From contig NZ_SGIT01000002.1 in the NCBI RefSeq assembly GCF_004208525.1, positions 1-64,000 of the forward strand: 64,000 nt of DNA, read 5' to 3'. Of this stretch, positions 34,788 through 46,024 are shown one piece after another. Under the pieces are notes generated by a model. It was not told the DNA's origin. It did not search any database and saw only the letters and a list, made by a program, of their open reading frames with translations. This DNA is from Sphingobacterium corticibacterium (GTDB lineage: Bacteria; Bacteroidota; Bacteroidia; Sphingobacteriales; Sphingobacteriaceae). The number at the start of each line of letters is the position of its first letter. Positions within the stretch are counted from its first letter, which is position 1. A program made the position numbers and the translations under genes.

Positions 34788-36896
34788 TTATACCTCTGGC
34801 GAAATAATTACATTATACGTTTTAACGACCCCATTGTAGTTAAACTCGACGGTTGCCACATCCGACTTAGTAGTCATTTGCTTTATGTTGATTTTAACAT
34901 CCTTGTTATCCGCCGTAGCAGTTACAACAGGAATATTCGACTCTTTATTTGGAGGCATATATTTCACTTCATAGCGATCATATCCCACGATGCCATTCTC
35001 GTTGGTCGATCGAATAGGTGTTTCTGGCAATAAAACTTTGTGACCATCAACGCTAATATCTACTTTTGGAACAATCGGACGCGCAATTTTCTTTTTAGCT
35101 GTGCTAAATCCTATCCCTGCTAAATCAAAAAGGTTTTCTGTCTCTGCTCCCTCAGCCACCATAAAAACAGCATGCTTCTCGTTTAAAGCATCTACAAACT
35201 TAGAGACATCAATTGCAAATTGTGTTTCCTCCTGTTTCGCATTAGCTGGAATAACAATTTCTCCAATCTTTGTACCTTTCCAAGTCTCATTATCCCATGG
35301 CCCGTCTAACCAAACATTTATCTTAAACGCTTTTGCTGACTTTGGCGTCAAAAAAACGTTGAATGCCGTTTTGTTTCCCTTTTTTGTTCCATCAAAGGCT
35401 TTGAGGCCTTTTTCACTCTTTTTCAGCCCTCCAAATCCAAAATACTTATAGCCTATTATATGATCATTCTTGACATTGGTGATGGGCATATGGTTATCCC
35501 AAATATCCCATGAATCCTGCATCGTACTAACGTCTGATAAATAACAGGCATATCCTGCTGAATAATATCGATAAGGGTCAAGACCGTAAATATGGAAGCC
35601 TTCGGATGTTACTTCCGCACCTTTATATTCTCTTCCTTCTGTATCTTTTGCAGACCAAATCTTATCAGACGCATACGGATCATATGCACGAATTCGCACC
35701 GTACCACCCTCAGCTACGGGCTTTTCATCCCAGTCAATTGTAATTGCAGCTACTACAGCCTGACGAGCAAAACCAAAATTTCTAGGAGGTCTGTGATAAA
35801 ATGCGTACCACTGTCCATTAATTTCTTCAATACTTCCGTGCGTATTATGTCCCGTATTGGAAGTTTGAATAGCTGTTCCGTTTTGATTCAGTACGGGACC
35901 ACGAGAATCAACAAGTACACCGCCACTTTTCCAAGGTCCTAAAGGCGAATCGCCAACGAGATAGCGCAAAGTGGAATTAGAACTTCCAATGCCGTATTCA
36001 GGGCCGGAATATCCACTATAAACTGACACATATTTGTTTCCAACTTTACGAATGGAGGAGGCTTCAAAAAAATTAAATGATCCTAAATCTTCGCCTTCTT
36101 GTATGTGTGGGTATTTCGTTCCTTCCGGATCACGTAATACACCATATCGGGCGCTAGCCGGAATGAATCTGTCAATAATTTCTGTCCCTGGACGAACAGA
36201 ATACATCGTATTTTGATCTAACTCTGCTGCTAAAGAATGTTGAAAGCCCCAATAGGCGTAGGCTCTAAATCCAATATCAAAATCTGGATCATTTGGATCA
36301 GTAATATAATCTATGTATACTGCAGGATCAAAACCGATTAAACTGCCGGGCAGGGTACGCCTCCCATCTTCCGTCATATTGACTGGGGTAAAAGGGCCAT
36401 TGGGACGACTACCTTTCGCAACCATCGCCTCTCTATTTGCTCCCCGACTGTGCGGATATAAATAATATTCCTTTGTACCATCTTTTCTTTTTACCTCAAC
36501 AAGATCTGGCGCATACATGACGTCCCATTGTCCATCAATCTCGTATGTAAAAATTGCCCCCTCATCGCGCCAACTGGAAAGGTCTTCAACCGGCGCTGAC
36601 CACATTCGGATATCCGGCCCGCAGTAGCTATCCAGCCGGAGATCGTGGGAACCAATAATATATGCACGGTATCTTCCCGGATTATCCGGATCTTCAAACA
36701 CACGCGGTTCCCCGTCTGGTAAATGCTCCCATAGAGGCAAATAAGGGTTCCCAGGGGCATTATGTACAAAAGGCTTATGGTTTTTACCATTATTTGTGGC
36801 AACTTGAGCCGATATGTCCGTCACACTGAAAATGCAGCAGGCCAAACCTACCGCAAAAAAATTTGTCTTAATTTTCTTTAATTTAAAAATATTCAT
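34788..36896 (-). CDS. GH43 family glycosidase with C-terminal accessory domain
   Basis: A protein of about 702 residues from ATG 36896 (MNIFKLKKIKTNFFAVGLAC, a signal peptide). An upstream ATG at 36932 would put 12 extra polar residues before the signal and overlap the previous gene, so it is rejected. The five-bladed propeller of family 43 begins at PRVFEDPDNPGRYRAYIIGS. A C-terminal beta domain of about 200 residues with a wide spacer follows. Likely an exo- or endo-acting arabinan/xylan side-chain enzyme. The precise substrate cannot be read from sequence. Confidence 0.83.
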   Translation of the reverse strand: MNIFKLKKIKTNFFAVGLACCIFSVTDISAQVATNNGKNHKPFVHNAPGNPYLPLWEHLPDGEPRVFEDPDNPGRYRAYIIGSHDLRLDSYCGPDIRMWSAPVEDLSSWRDEGAIFTYEIDGQWDVMYAPDLVEVKRKDGTKEYYLYPHSRGANREAMVAKGSRPNGPFTPVNMTEDGRRTLPGSLIGFDPAVYIDYITDPNDPDFDIGFRAYAYWGFQHSLAAELDQNTMYSVRPGTEIIDRFIPASARYGVLRDPEGTKYPHIQEGEDLGSFNFFEASSIRKVGNKYVSVYSGYSGPEYGIGSSNSTLRYLVGDSPLGPWKSGGVLVDSRGPVLNQNGTAIQTSNTGHNTHGSIEEINGQWYAFYHRPPRNFGFARQAVVAAITIDWDEKPVAEGGTVRIRAYDPYASDKIWSAKDTEGREYKGAEVTSEGFHIYGLDPYRYYSAGYACYLSDVSTMQDSWDIWDNHMPITNVKNDHIIGYKYFGFGGLKKSEKGLKAFDGTKKGNKTAFNVFLTPKSAKAFKINVWLDGPWDNETWKGTKIGEIVIPANAKQEETQFAIDVSKFVDALNEKHAVFMVAEGAETENLFDLAGIGFSTAKKKIARPIVPKVDISVDGHKVLLPETPIRSTNENGIVGYDRYEVKYMPPNKESNIPVVTATADNKDVKINIKQMTTKSDVATVEFNYNGVVKTYNVIISPEV

Positions 36897-36918
36897 AGAA
36901 TCTATACATTTATATTTT

Positions 36919-38499
36919 TTACGGAAGGACATCGCCTACCTTGAAATAATCAAAATCTACATATCCGCCCAAATTTTGGGTAGCATAGTTGAATAGAGCA
37001 AAACGATAGCCCATAAAATGATCCAACGTGTACGACATTTTTAAGGTTTTACCTATCGCTTTCCAATTCTTCCCATCCAAACTATAATAGAAATATCCTT
37101 CATCTTTTAGATTATGGTAGTCGGTAGCTACCTTTAGATACACCTGACTATCGTTGATCGGGATAAGTTCGTGTTCTTCATAACGTTCGTCATCCTTATC
37201 CGCCGCCTGTGCATTACCAACAAAGATGTAATGCTTGCCATCCTTTTTCTTCACACCAACTAGACCATATTTACGTTGTAACAGACCAATTCCAGCAACA
37301 TCTCCATCCTTCATCTTCGCTATTTCTAAACGAACTTCACCCGTACTTGTTGGTCCGAAGGTTCGTTGCGTGAGCGTGTTCTTGGCTGTAAGAAAACCCT
37401 GGGCTAGATGTCCAGTACGTAAGCGAAGATAGCCTTTACGCTCAGTAACAGACCAATGCTGGTGATCGGGATTATGATTCCACTGCCAAGCTAACGGTAA
37501 GTCGGCTGCTCCTTTTTCCCGAGAAAAATCATCTGACGAGACAATTGCAGGAACAGTGGGTTGTTTCGCAGGAATATCAAGCGTCATTGGAACGACACCC
37601 GCCTCACCAAATACGGGCCAACCGTCCTCCCACTTCATCGGTAAGATATAGGGAATACGGCCAACAGCACCAGAATCGCGGAAGAAATAGCCGAACCATG
37701 CTCCATCAGGACTATCCACAAAACCGCCCTGAGCAACGCCTTTATCTTCTAACACTACACGACCTTCATAAGGTCCCATAATCTGATCTGCACGAAACAA
37801 CAATTGTGTACGCATACCACCTTTAGGCCAAGTTATTAGAAAAAGATAATATTTACCATTTGCCTTAAACATTTGAGCCCCCTCAGCGGGCAATCCTTTT
37901 GGCTTTCCTGTAATAGCATCTGCATCTTCAATTATTGTTATTTTTTCACTGCCAACTTCAAAACCTGATAGATCGCTTTTCAACGCCCTGATACCAATGC
38001 GTCCACCCGCCGTCACCATGTAAACTTTACCGTCATCATCAAAAAACAAGGAATGATCGTGTACCATAGGCTTAAACCTCTTTACATCCCAGACCGACGA
38101 AGAAGGATCTTCCGTTGAATAGATGTAATTTAAACCTGAGCTATTGGAAAAAGTCGAAACATAGTACCTCCCTTGGTGATAACGCAAACTGCTTGCCCAA
38201 GAACCACGGCCATACGTATGTTTTCCATTTTTCAATTCAAACTCGTCAATAACACCTAGCGTATCGTAGGCGTAACTCGCCATTTCCCAATCCACCAAAT
38301 TCTTGGATTTCATGATGGGAAGTCCAGGATTCATGTGCATTGTTGTACTACTCATATAGTATGTATCGCCAACCCGTATTATTGACATATCCGGCACATC
38401 AGCCCAGACAACAGGATTGCGCGTTTGCGCAGTAACTAAATCTGACATGCCGTATAGAAAGAAGAGTGTCAGTGCCAGTATATTTTTTAATCTTTTCAT
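36919..38499 (-). CDS. GH43 beta-xylosidase/arabinofuranosidase
   Basis: A 526-residue exported enzyme with a signal peptide ending VTAQ. The propeller has NPVVWADVPDMSIIRVGDTY (catalytic base Asp region), HDHSLFFDDDGKVYM and a Glu in LPAEGAQMF. A C-terminal concanavalin-like domain (about 330-526) typical of family 43 xylosidases follows. Inverting hydrolysis of xylosyl or arabinosyl ends is expected. It is in the leftward glycosidase operon, 26 bases after the esterase gene. Confidence 0.88.
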   Translation of the reverse strand: MKRLKNILALTLFFLYGMSDLVTAQTRNPVVWADVPDMSIIRVGDTYYMSSTTMHMNPGLPIMKSKNLVDWEMASYAYDTLGVIDEFELKNGKHTYGRGSWASSLRYHQGRYYVSTFSNSSGLNYIYSTEDPSSSVWDVKRFKPMVHDHSLFFDDDGKVYMVTAGGRIGIRALKSDLSGFEVGSEKITIIEDADAITGKPKGLPAEGAQMFKANGKYYLFLITWPKGGMRTQLLFRADQIMGPYEGRVVLEDKGVAQGGFVDSPDGAWFGYFFRDSGAVGRIPYILPMKWEDGWPVFGEAGVVPMTLDIPAKQPTVPAIVSSDDFSREKGAADLPLAWQWNHNPDHQHWSVTERKGYLRLRTGHLAQGFLTAKNTLTQRTFGPTSTGEVRLEIAKMKDGDVAGIGLLQRKYGLVGVKKKDGKHYIFVGNAQAADKDDERYEEHELIPINDSQVYLKVATDYHNLKDEGYFYYSLDGKNWKAIGKTLKMSYTLDHFMGYRFALFNYATQNLGGYVDFDYFKVGDVLP

Positions 38500-38524
38500 T
38501 ATATGTTATATCTTGCTTTTTTCT

Positions 38525-40417
38525 TTACCATTCGTCCGTCCGAAACGGACTTGCCAATAATCCTTCTTTATTGATCAGGTTGGCGTCTTCCGGGTTATCG
38601 CTCCATGCATAGCGCACCGCCACCGGATTCTTCACATTGGGGCAACTCACGACAACCGTATTACCTTTTATAACTGCGTCCGCCCAAACAAACGTCCGGT
38701 CTTCACCGGCTATCGCGAAATGTTTTAACTGGCCACCCCTGCTCTGCAGCCCTCCTGTTAGTTCAGAAAAGTAAATCTCAATTTTGTCATTTTTAATTTT
38801 CATTCCTTTGTAAATCGGGCCCGAACTCACCACCTCTTCGCCATATACGACTTTTCGTGCACCAAGAAATAAACGATGTGCCACATCTTTTTTATTCAGC
38901 GGATGAATATCGTTCCATTCGCCCACATCGTAGGTCACCGCCAATGCCGTATGTGGTATTTCTTTCGCTACATTCAACTGTGCTCCCCGTATCCTCGCCC
39001 AACCACTGTTTAGTGGAGGCTCAGTCGGCTTTGCCAAATAATTTGGCAACTGTACCAACAAGAAAGGCATTTCAGGTGCATCAAACAGAAGTCGCCAATC
39101 GTTTATTAGCTCGGTTAGCAATTGTTTGTAATTAGCCGGATCGCCTGCATTTGCTTCGCCCTGATACCAAATTGCACCTCGGACCTTATAATTCTTCAGC
39201 GGAAAAATCATTCCGTTGTATAGACTCGAACCCACTGTCTTCATATTCTTAAGCTGTTGTCGATATCTATTCATTTCGTCTAAGTCAACCCCAATCTTAT
39301 ACTGCCAGTCACCTGCTAAATCAATTTCGAAATCATCAAGTTCGATTTTATATTCTTTATCTGGCACAAATCCACCGTTACCCGCATTAGCGGTGAGTTT
39401 TATTGTGATATTATTTCTACCCGCCTTCAGTATACCAGCAGGAATCGGATATTTTCGAGGGGGGTACATATAAGCCGTTGTACCGACTAGATGCCCATTA
39501 ACAAATACGGAATCACTATCTACTAATGTCCCCAAGATAATTTTTGCGTATCGGCCTTGTAAGGAATCAGCCAACTCAAAATCCTTTCGATAAAAGACCG
39601 TGCCGCGCATTCGGATTCCATTTTCCTGCCAAAATCCGGGAACTTTTATTGTTTCCCAGCTTTTATCATTCCAATCAAAAGCGTTCCAATCCTTCGTCAC
39701 ATCTGTATTATTAGAATCGTATACTGCTCTCCAAGCGTGCTCATCTATCACCAACTCCGGAAATTGCTTTAAATGCGTCTGGCTTACCCAACTTTCGATC
39801 GCAGATCCTCCCAAACTAGCAATTACCATCCCTTGCGGAACATTCGTATGTTCATAGGCTTTTTGTGCATAGAAATAGGCCAATGCTGTCCAGTTCATGA
39901 TATCAGAGGCAGTTCCAGAATACCATTTTCCTCCAGCAGCAATCTCCTCTTTTTTTTCGACTACACTGTGCTGTGTTGGTACTTTGTAATATCGGATCAT
40001 GTTGTTGTTTGACACATCGATCTCCGGATATTTTTCCGTTAACCTAGCAATTGGGGTTTCCATGTTGGATTGTCCTGACCCAAGCCACACATCACCAATA
40101 AGAATATCACGTATAACAATCTCATTTACCTCCATAATGTAGGGCCCACCTGCCTTTTTTGGAGATATTTCCACCTCCCACTTCCCTTCCTCATCCGGCA
40201 TCGTATGGTAAAGCTCTCCTAAAAACTTTAAGGTAATAGTTTCACCTTGATCAGCCCAACCCCAAATGGTTATTTCAACATCTCGCTGTAAAACCATTCG
40301 ATCACCCACTAATGCGGGTAAGCGTATTTTCGCAAAACCGTCACCAATAGCCGAAACGAGGAGTATTAATCCCAGTATAATGCGAAAAAGTTTTCCGTAG
40401 GAGCCTTGCGTACTCAT
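38525..40417 (-). CDS. SASA-family acetylesterase (acetylxylan esterase type)
   Basis: A 630-residue exported protein with a signal segment at about 11-29. It has the sialate O-acetylesterase family motif GSGQSNME with nucleophile Ser117, WYQGEAN, and DIHPLNK carrying the Asp-His pair. An inserted jelly-roll-like beta domain lies between the two halves of the hydrolase (about 240-385). It would remove O-acetyl groups from xylan so that glycosidases can act, inferred from context. Start chosen at ATG 40417, which gives a signal peptide after ten polar residues. Confidence 0.85.
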   Translation of the reverse strand: MSTQGSYGKLFRIILGLILLVSAIGDGFAKIRLPALVGDRMVLQRDVEITIWGWADQGETITLKFLGELYHTMPDEEGKWEVEISPKKAGGPYIMEVNEIVIRDILIGDVWLGSGQSNMETPIARLTEKYPEIDVSNNNMIRYYKVPTQHSVVEKKEEIAAGGKWYSGTASDIMNWTALAYFYAQKAYEHTNVPQGMVIASLGGSAIESWVSQTHLKQFPELVIDEHAWRAVYDSNNTDVTKDWNAFDWNDKSWETIKVPGFWQENGIRMRGTVFYRKDFELADSLQGRYAKIILGTLVDSDSVFVNGHLVGTTAYMYPPRKYPIPAGILKAGRNNITIKLTANAGNGGFVPDKEYKIELDDFEIDLAGDWQYKIGVDLDEMNRYRQQLKNMKTVGSSLYNGMIFPLKNYKVRGAIWYQGEANAGDPANYKQLLTELINDWRLLFDAPEMPFLLVQLPNYLAKPTEPPLNSGWARIRGAQLNVAKEIPHTALAVTYDVGEWNDIHPLNKKDVAHRLFLGARKVVYGEEVVSSGPIYKGMKIKNDKIEIYFSELTGGLQSRGGQLKHFAIAGEDRTFVWADAVIKGNTVVVSCPNVKNPVAVRYAWSDNPEDANLINKEGLLASPFRTDEW

Positions 40418-40504
40418 TTGATACTATTTTTTATTAACGATGTTGTAAAAGAGAGATGAGGAGATAACTCCCCACCTCTAAAAATAGAAAGGTATGGTAA
40501 ACTC

Positions 40505-41833
40505 TTAAATGTAGCGATTAATCAGGTTCTCCAAATATTCCTGCCTGCCACTGATCGCTTTTGGCTCACCGTTTTGCGCGGCAAAATTGCGCAAATCTTC
40601 TAAGCGTAATTTTCCGTTTTCAAAGTCGGCACCCGCGCCACTATCAAAGCTGGCGTACCGGTCTGCTCGAAGTTTCGTATACGCTGAGTGCTGCAAAATG
40701 TTATCCGCTGTAATTAACGCACGGGCAAAATTGTCCATACCGCCAATATGTGCGTAAAATAAATCTGCGGGATCGGTTGAGTTTCTGCGTATTTTTGCAT
40801 CGAAATTGACACCTCCGCCTTGGAGCCCGCCGCCTTCAAGAATAATTAACAAAGACTCTGTCAATTCATTTAAATCATTCGGAAATTGGTCTGTATCCCA
40901 TCCATTTTGGTAATCACCACGATTTGCATCGATAGAACCTAGCAAACCGGCATCTACCGCAACTTGCAATTCATGCTGAAAAGTATGTCCAGCCAGTGTA
41001 GCATGGTTTACTTCAATATTCAATTTAAAATCATATAATAGATCATATCGCTGTAAAAAACCGATGACGGTAGCAGAATCGTAATCATACTGGTGCTTGG
41101 TAGGTTCACAAGGTTTCGGTTCTATAAAAAAGGTTCCTTTAAATCCGTTATCCCGAGCATAATCCTTCGCCATATGTAGAAAGCGTGCCAAATGTTCCTG
41201 TTCGCGTTTCATGTTGGTATTGAGCAGCGACATGTATCCTTCACGTCCTCCCCAGAAAACATAGTTCTCACCATTTAAGGCTATCGTAGCATCAATGGCG
41301 GCTTTAACCTGTGCACCACCATGCGCCACCACGTGGAAATCGGGATTGGTTGACGCACCATTCATATAACGCTGATGACTAAACAAATTAGCAGTACCCC
41401 ATAGAAGTTTAATACCACTTTGTGCTTGCTTTTCTTTTGCGTAAGCAACGATTTCTTCCAAGTGCTTTTCATTCTCTTCCACATTTTTGGTATGATCAAC
41501 AAGATCGACATCATGAAAGCAATAATACGGCAATTGCATTTTAGTCATGAACTCAAATGCTGCATCCATTTTATCCTTTGCTCGATCCATGATGTTCGAT
41601 TTCACATCCCATGGGAAGAACAATGTAGGTCCGCCAAACGGATCCGAACCGTTGCCATTAAATGAATGCCAATATGAACAAGCGAACTTAAAATGTTCAG
41701 CGATGTTTTTTCCTGCAACAACCCGGTTAGCATCGTACCATCGAAATGCTAACGGATTATCCGACTCTAGTCCTTCATACTTAATTTGACCAATGTTTTT
41801 GAAATACTCTTGATTTCCTATTAAAACTTCCAT
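40505..41833 (-). CDS. xylA: Xylose isomerase
   Basis: A 442-residue cytoplasmic class II xylose isomerase with the full TIM barrel. YCFHDVDL carries the catalytic His, [25 protein letters not shown] has metal ligands, and [10 protein letters not shown] and GSIDANRGD follow. It converts xylose to xylulose. Placement among xylan glycosidases shows this locus covers intake to central metabolism. No xylulokinase gene is present in the window. Confidence 0.96.
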   Translation of the reverse strand: MEVLIGNQEYFKNIGQIKYEGLESDNPLAFRWYDANRVVAGKNIAEHFKFACSYWHSFNGNGSDPFGGPTLFFPWDVKSNIMDRAKDKMDAAFEFMTKMQLPYYCFHDVDLVDHTKNVEENEKHLEEIVAYAKEKQAQSGIKLLWGTANLFSHQRYMNGASTNPDFHVVAHGGAQVKAAIDATIALNGENYVFWGGREGYMSLLNTNMKREQEHLARFLHMAKDYARDNGFKGTFFIEPKPCEPTKHQYDYDSATVIGFLQRYDLLYDFKLNIEVNHATLAGHTFQHELQVAVDAGLLGSIDANRGDYQNGWDTDQFPNDLNELTESLLIILEGGGLQGGGVNFDAKIRRNSTDPADLFYAHIGGMDNFARALITADNILQHSAYTKLRADRYASFDSGAGADFENGKLRLEDLRNFAAQNGEPKAISGRQEYLENLINRYI

Positions 41834-41882
41834 TTTATTCCATCTTATTTGTTAAATTCTATTCTTGTTGCGACTACGAGAA

Positions 41883-43247
41883 CTACCTACCGAATTTCCA
41901 ACAGTCAAAATACATAATATTGGAGGCTGCCTTCCCTTTAAAAACGAAATAAAGATCATGTACACCCGTAACCTTGTTATCTAGATCAATCTCCACTGCT
42001 GACCAACGGTCATCTCCCCCGGTTAGTGGAACTTTTATCGTCCCCAGAAGCTCACCATCGGCCGCACCTGAACGGATTTCCATGGTTACACCACCATTGT
42101 GCGTTGTACCTACGCGAGCAAAAAACGAGGATGCGCCATCCGGACCAAAATCGACGTTACGAACGCTGGTAAAAGCACCACTTTTCCTCGCTTTGACAAA
42201 TACGCCGACTTTATCATTTTCGAATGACTTGACATTTTCTGACCAAGAAATCGTTTCCGCTTGTGTTAACTCAAAAGGATTTATGGAAGCGATTGCTTCC
42301 GTAATACCTTTTTCCATTTTCATGGGTGCAATACTACCATCTTCGTTGAAATGCAATTCTTGAACAGCAACAGAACGTGTGAAACCCGTTCCTCCGGGAA
42401 GAGCTGCATTGTGGTAGAAGAAATATGTCTTTCCTCTAAAATCAATTACTCCTGGATGATTGGTAAACGCCCCCCCCTCAGCTGGCATTATTATACCGCC
42501 ATATTTCCATGGGCCTTCTGCTTTTTCACTTGTAGAGTAACCAATGAACTCTGGTAATGCTCCCCCTGGCCAAAATAAGTAATACAGATTATTTCGTTTA
42601 TACAGCCATGGACCTTCCTCATACTTCGTTGGCCGCTCTGGATTCCCTTCCCTCTTCCCAAAAGATTCCGCTGTCATAGGTACTTCAACAATTTCACCGG
42701 AATACGAAATCATGTCTTCATTAAGCGACACATACTTCAGTTTGGGATTTCCCCAATACATATGCGCTTTTCCATCATCATCAATAAATATTGTGGGGTC
42801 AATATCGCCCCATTCGCTTTGAACTAATGGTTTACCTAAAGGATCATAGAACGGTCCAAGTGGGCTATCTCCTACGGCCACGCCAATTGCGCCCTTATTA
42901 TTATAGCGAGAAATAGCAGGAACATACATATAGAACTTCCCGTTTTTCTCCACACACTGGGCAGCCCAAGCATCACCTTTAGCCCATTCAAAATCTCTAT
43001 ATGTCAAAATAACACCGTGATCCGTCCAATTGACCATATCATTAGTTGAATACACCCGCCAGTTATTCATGTTAAACCAGGTTGATTCATCCTCATCGTG
43101 CGTCGTGTACACGTAAAGTCTATCGTTATACACCATGGGGGCGGGATCTGCTGTATAGTTTGTCTGTATGATCGGATTTTGAGCAAATACTTGCGTACCC
43201 ATAATAAACAGCGTGCAGCTCGTTGCATATTTTATAAATGTATTCAT
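41883..43247 (-). CDS. GH43-CBM6 arabinoxylan-type glycosidase (copy A)
   Basis: A 454-residue exported protein: signal peptide ending VFAQ, a five-bladed propeller with [18 protein letters not shown] (base), [19 protein letters not shown], and the acid Glu in [13 protein letters not shown]-terminal CBM6-like beta-sandwich runs from about 325. Proteins of this build remove arabinose from arabinoxylan or act as xylosidases. Together with 43274-44665 and 44668-46008 it forms a tandem array. Confidence 0.88.
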   Translation of the reverse strand: MNTFIKYATSCTLFIMGTQVFAQNPIIQTNYTADPAPMVYNDRLYVYTTHDEDESTWFNMNNWRVYSTNDMVNWTDHGVILTYRDFEWAKGDAWAAQCVEKNGKFYMYVPAISRYNNKGAIGVAVGDSPLGPFYDPLGKPLVQSEWGDIDPTIFIDDDGKAHMYWGNPKLKYVSLNEDMISYSGEIVEVPMTAESFGKREGNPERPTKYEEGPWLYKRNNLYYLFWPGGALPEFIGYSTSEKAEGPWKYGGIIMPAEGGAFTNHPGVIDFRGKTYFFYHNAALPGGTGFTRSVAVQELHFNEDGSIAPMKMEKGITEAIASINPFELTQAETISWSENVKSFENDKVGVFVKARKSGAFTSVRNVDFGPDGASSFFARVGTTHNGGVTMEIRSGAADGELLGTIKVPLTGGDDRWSAVEIDLDNKVTGVHDLYFVFKGKAASNIMYFDCWKFGR

Positions 43248-43273
43248 ATATCAATCAAATATTACATATAACA

Positions 43274-44665
43274 TTATTTTTCGAAACTCCAGAAATCAAA
43301 ATTGAACAGCTCACGTCCTGCTGTAAGATTTTGACCTTGAAACACAAAATAAACATCGTGCAAGCCCCGAACATTCTCAACGATTTTGCTTTCTATTGTT
43401 TTCCAAGAATTCCATCCCCCTGTACGCGGGATATCGATAGATGAAATTTTGAGACCTGCCACACTATCCAAACGTACTTCTAAAACACCACCATCCAAAC
43501 CCGCTGCTACAGAAGCAGCAAAACCCGTCGGCCCTACTTGGCCGAAGTCTACCGACTGCACTTTTATAAATCCACCCGACCTAATTTTCGACACATAGAC
43601 GCCTACCTCTGAATCTTCGTCCGTACTACATTTTTCAGACCACGCAATTGTCTCCGCTTCATTCCGTTCATACGGATTAATTGTGCTCAGTGGTTTTACC
43701 CCTTTGCTAATCGATATCTTCGGAATCTCGCCATTTTCACCGTATGTAAACTCTTCGACTGCAGATGATCGCCCGTAACTACCACCACCAGGTAGTAAAC
43801 CTGTGTGATAAAACAGGTATGATTTACCTTTAAAGTCTATTATTCCCCCATGGTTCGTAAAGCTATTGGTCGGCTCATCGGTCATAATTTTAGATTGATA
43901 GCGCCATGGACCGGTAGGTGTATCACTGATCGCATAAGATAAACACTCTGTGCCTTGGGTCATTCCTGCGTAAAGGAGATAGTATTTTTTATCTCTTTTA
44001 TAAATCCATGGACCTTCGACAAACACGTCTTCATACTGCTCGTCTTTTTGCAATACTTCGTGGCTTTTGCCTGGACGACGAAGACCGCCAAATGACTCTA
44101 CGGTTTGAGGCACTTCAACAATTTCCTCCGAATAGGAGATCATATCCTTGTTCAACTTTACATAGAATAGTTTGGCATTGCCCCAATACAAGTAGGCTTG
44201 ACCATCATCGTCGACAAACGCTGTAGGATCAATATTCGACCAACTCCCTGTCGTAATAAGTGGTTTGCCAAGCGCATCTTTAAAAGGGCCGGTAGGGCTA
44301 TCTGCGACGGCTACACCGATCGCCATATTATTATCTATGGTTTGGGCACAGATATACCAGTAGAACTTACCATCGCGTTCCACACATTGCGCTGCCCATG
44401 CCCTATCCCTAGCCCAACTAAATGATTCTAGAGATATAGGCGCTCCATGATCTGTCCAATTGACCATATCAGCAGAGGAATACACCCTCCACTTTGTCAT
44501 ATAGTAAAAATCATATCCTGGAATATCATCTCCCGCATACATATATACACGATCATTATACACCATAGGCGCAGGGTCAGGTGTAAAATTTGTCTGCACA
44601 ATGGGGTTTTGCGCGTGGAGCGCAAAACCAACAAGGGACATGATAAGTGTACCAAATACTTTCAT
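43274..44665 (-). CDS. GH43-CBM6 glycosidase (copy B)
   Basis: A 463-residue paralogue of the neighbouring genes, with signal peptide, [39 protein letters not shown] and FVEGPWIYKRD. An extra loop (GGLRRPGKSHEVLQKDEQYE, about 200-219) precedes the acid. The CBM6-like domain is at about 330-463. It starts 2 bases after the stop of copy C. Diverged specificity is likely. Confidence 0.88.
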   Translation of the reverse strand: MKVFGTLIMSLVGFALHAQNPIVQTNFTPDPAPMVYNDRVYMYAGDDIPGYDFYYMTKWRVYSSADMVNWTDHGAPISLESFSWARDRAWAAQCVERDGKFYWYICAQTIDNNMAIGVAVADSPTGPFKDALGKPLITTGSWSNIDPTAFVDDDGQAYLYWGNAKLFYVKLNKDMISYSEEIVEVPQTVESFGGLRRPGKSHEVLQKDEQYEDVFVEGPWIYKRDKKYYLLYAGMTQGTECLSYAISDTPTGPWRYQSKIMTDEPTNSFTNHGGIIDFKGKSYLFYHTGLLPGGGSYGRSSAVEEFTYGENGEIPKISISKGVKPLSTINPYERNEAETIAWSEKCSTDEDSEVGVYVSKIRSGGFIKVQSVDFGQVGPTGFAASVAAGLDGGVLEVRLDSVAGLKISSIDIPRTGGWNSWKTIESKIVENVRGLHDVYFVFQGQNLTAGRELFNFDFWSFEK

Positions 44666-44667
44666 AA

Positions 44668-46008
44668 TTAATTATAAAACTCCCAATGATCTAAGAAAAA
44701 AAGATTATCTTTCTGTGCACTACTTTTGAAGCAGAAATAGAGATCATGAATACCTTTTGCTCCTTTCACATCGCATGACATTGTTGCATAGCGATCCATG
44801 CCTCCTGTATTGGTAATTTCTACGGTACCTACTAATTGGCCACGAGTGCTGCCAAGGCGAATTTCAATATAGCCTCCTTCAACGATGCTAGCAGCCGAAA
44901 TAGAAAATTTCTTTGCCCCTTTACCAAAATCAACACCACGTAACAACAGCGACTCGTTATTGTCTATACCATTGAGAACAATTTTGCCATCAGGCATTTT
45001 TTCTGTTTTCAACCCATAACCCCAAGCCATGGTTTCAGCTTCCACACGCTGATAAGGATTAAATGATTCGATTTGCTCCAGTACGGTATCTGACCAGTAT
45101 GGTAGTTCCTGAATGGTCCCGTCCTCATTAAACGTAATTTTAGCAGCAGAGGATGATCTTCGTTCATGATGCTTGAAGGTCTCCATGTGCATGATGTCAT
45201 AATTTAACCCAAAGGCATATGTACTACCTTTGTAGTCAATGATGCCTGGATGATTTCCTCTGGAACGTTGCGTAGGCTGCATGATATATCCTTTTGTTGT
45301 CCAAGGACCTGTCGGACTATCACTCATGGCGTAACCGAGCCCTTCTGGACAGCAAGTAGAAGCGAAAGCGAGATAATAGTGCTCATTTCTTTTATACAAC
45401 CATGGCCCTTCCTGATAATGCTCCGGCGTTTTCTCTAATTTGACGATATCACCGGAGTATGAAATCATATCCTCATTCAGTTTAACGTAGTACACGTTCG
45501 GATTTCCCCAATACATATAGGCTTGACCATCATCATCGATCAACACTGTTGGATCAATGTCTTCCCAATGTTCTTTTTGCCATACAAGTGGCTTATCCAG
45601 AGGATCTTTAAACGGACCGTAGGGCGTGTCAGAGACAAGAACTCCTATTCCTTGGCCATGGATCGGGCAATACATGTAGAATTTCCCGTTGCGTTCAACA
45701 ACTTGTTGTGCCCACGCACCATTATCCCGCGTCACCCAACTAAAACTTTTTAATGACGCCACAGCACCATGGTCTGTCCAATTTACCATATCCGTCGATG
45801 AATACAACAACCAATCATACATCTTAAATCCTTGGGCATCATCTTCGTCATGTGTTGTATATAGGAAGACGGTATCATTATGCACCATAGGCGCTGGATC
45901 AGCAGTATATTTAGTTTGTATTAGTGGTCTTTGTGCATTAACAGTCGTTGCACCCAGACACAGAAGGCCAGTTATCAGACCAAAATGTTTTGCTTTTATA
46001 ATCATCAT
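44668..46008 (-). CDS. GH43-CBM6 glycosidase (copy C)
   Basis: A 446-residue exported paralogue: signal peptide ending [52 protein letters not shown], then a CBM6-like C-terminal domain with GVDFGKGAKKFS. It lies 16 bases after the GH95 gene, within the operon. Confidence 0.88.
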   Translation of the reverse strand: MMIIKAKHFGLITGLLCLGATTVNAQRPLIQTKYTADPAPMVHNDTVFLYTTHDEDDAQGFKMYDWLLYSSTDMVNWTDHGAVASLKSFSWVTRDNGAWAQQVVERNGKFYMYCPIHGQGIGVLVSDTPYGPFKDPLDKPLVWQKEHWEDIDPTVLIDDDGQAYMYWGNPNVYYVKLNEDMISYSGDIVKLEKTPEHYQEGPWLYKRNEHYYLAFASTCCPEGLGYAMSDSPTGPWTTKGYIMQPTQRSRGNHPGIIDYKGSTYAFGLNYDIMHMETFKHHERRSSSAAKITFNEDGTIQELPYWSDTVLEQIESFNPYQRVEAETMAWGYGLKTEKMPDGKIVLNGIDNNESLLLRGVDFGKGAKKFSISAASIVEGGYIEIRLGSTRGQLVGTVEITNTGGMDRYATMSCDVKGAKGIHDLYFCFKSSAQKDNLFFLDHWEFYN

Positions 46009-46024
46009 TTTTTTAAAGTATATT

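Noticed and set aside
36896..36932. Upstream ATG at 36932 for the 714-residue GH43 protein
   Set aside because: It adds 12 polar residues before a good signal peptide and overlaps the preceding gene. ATG 36896 is preferred.
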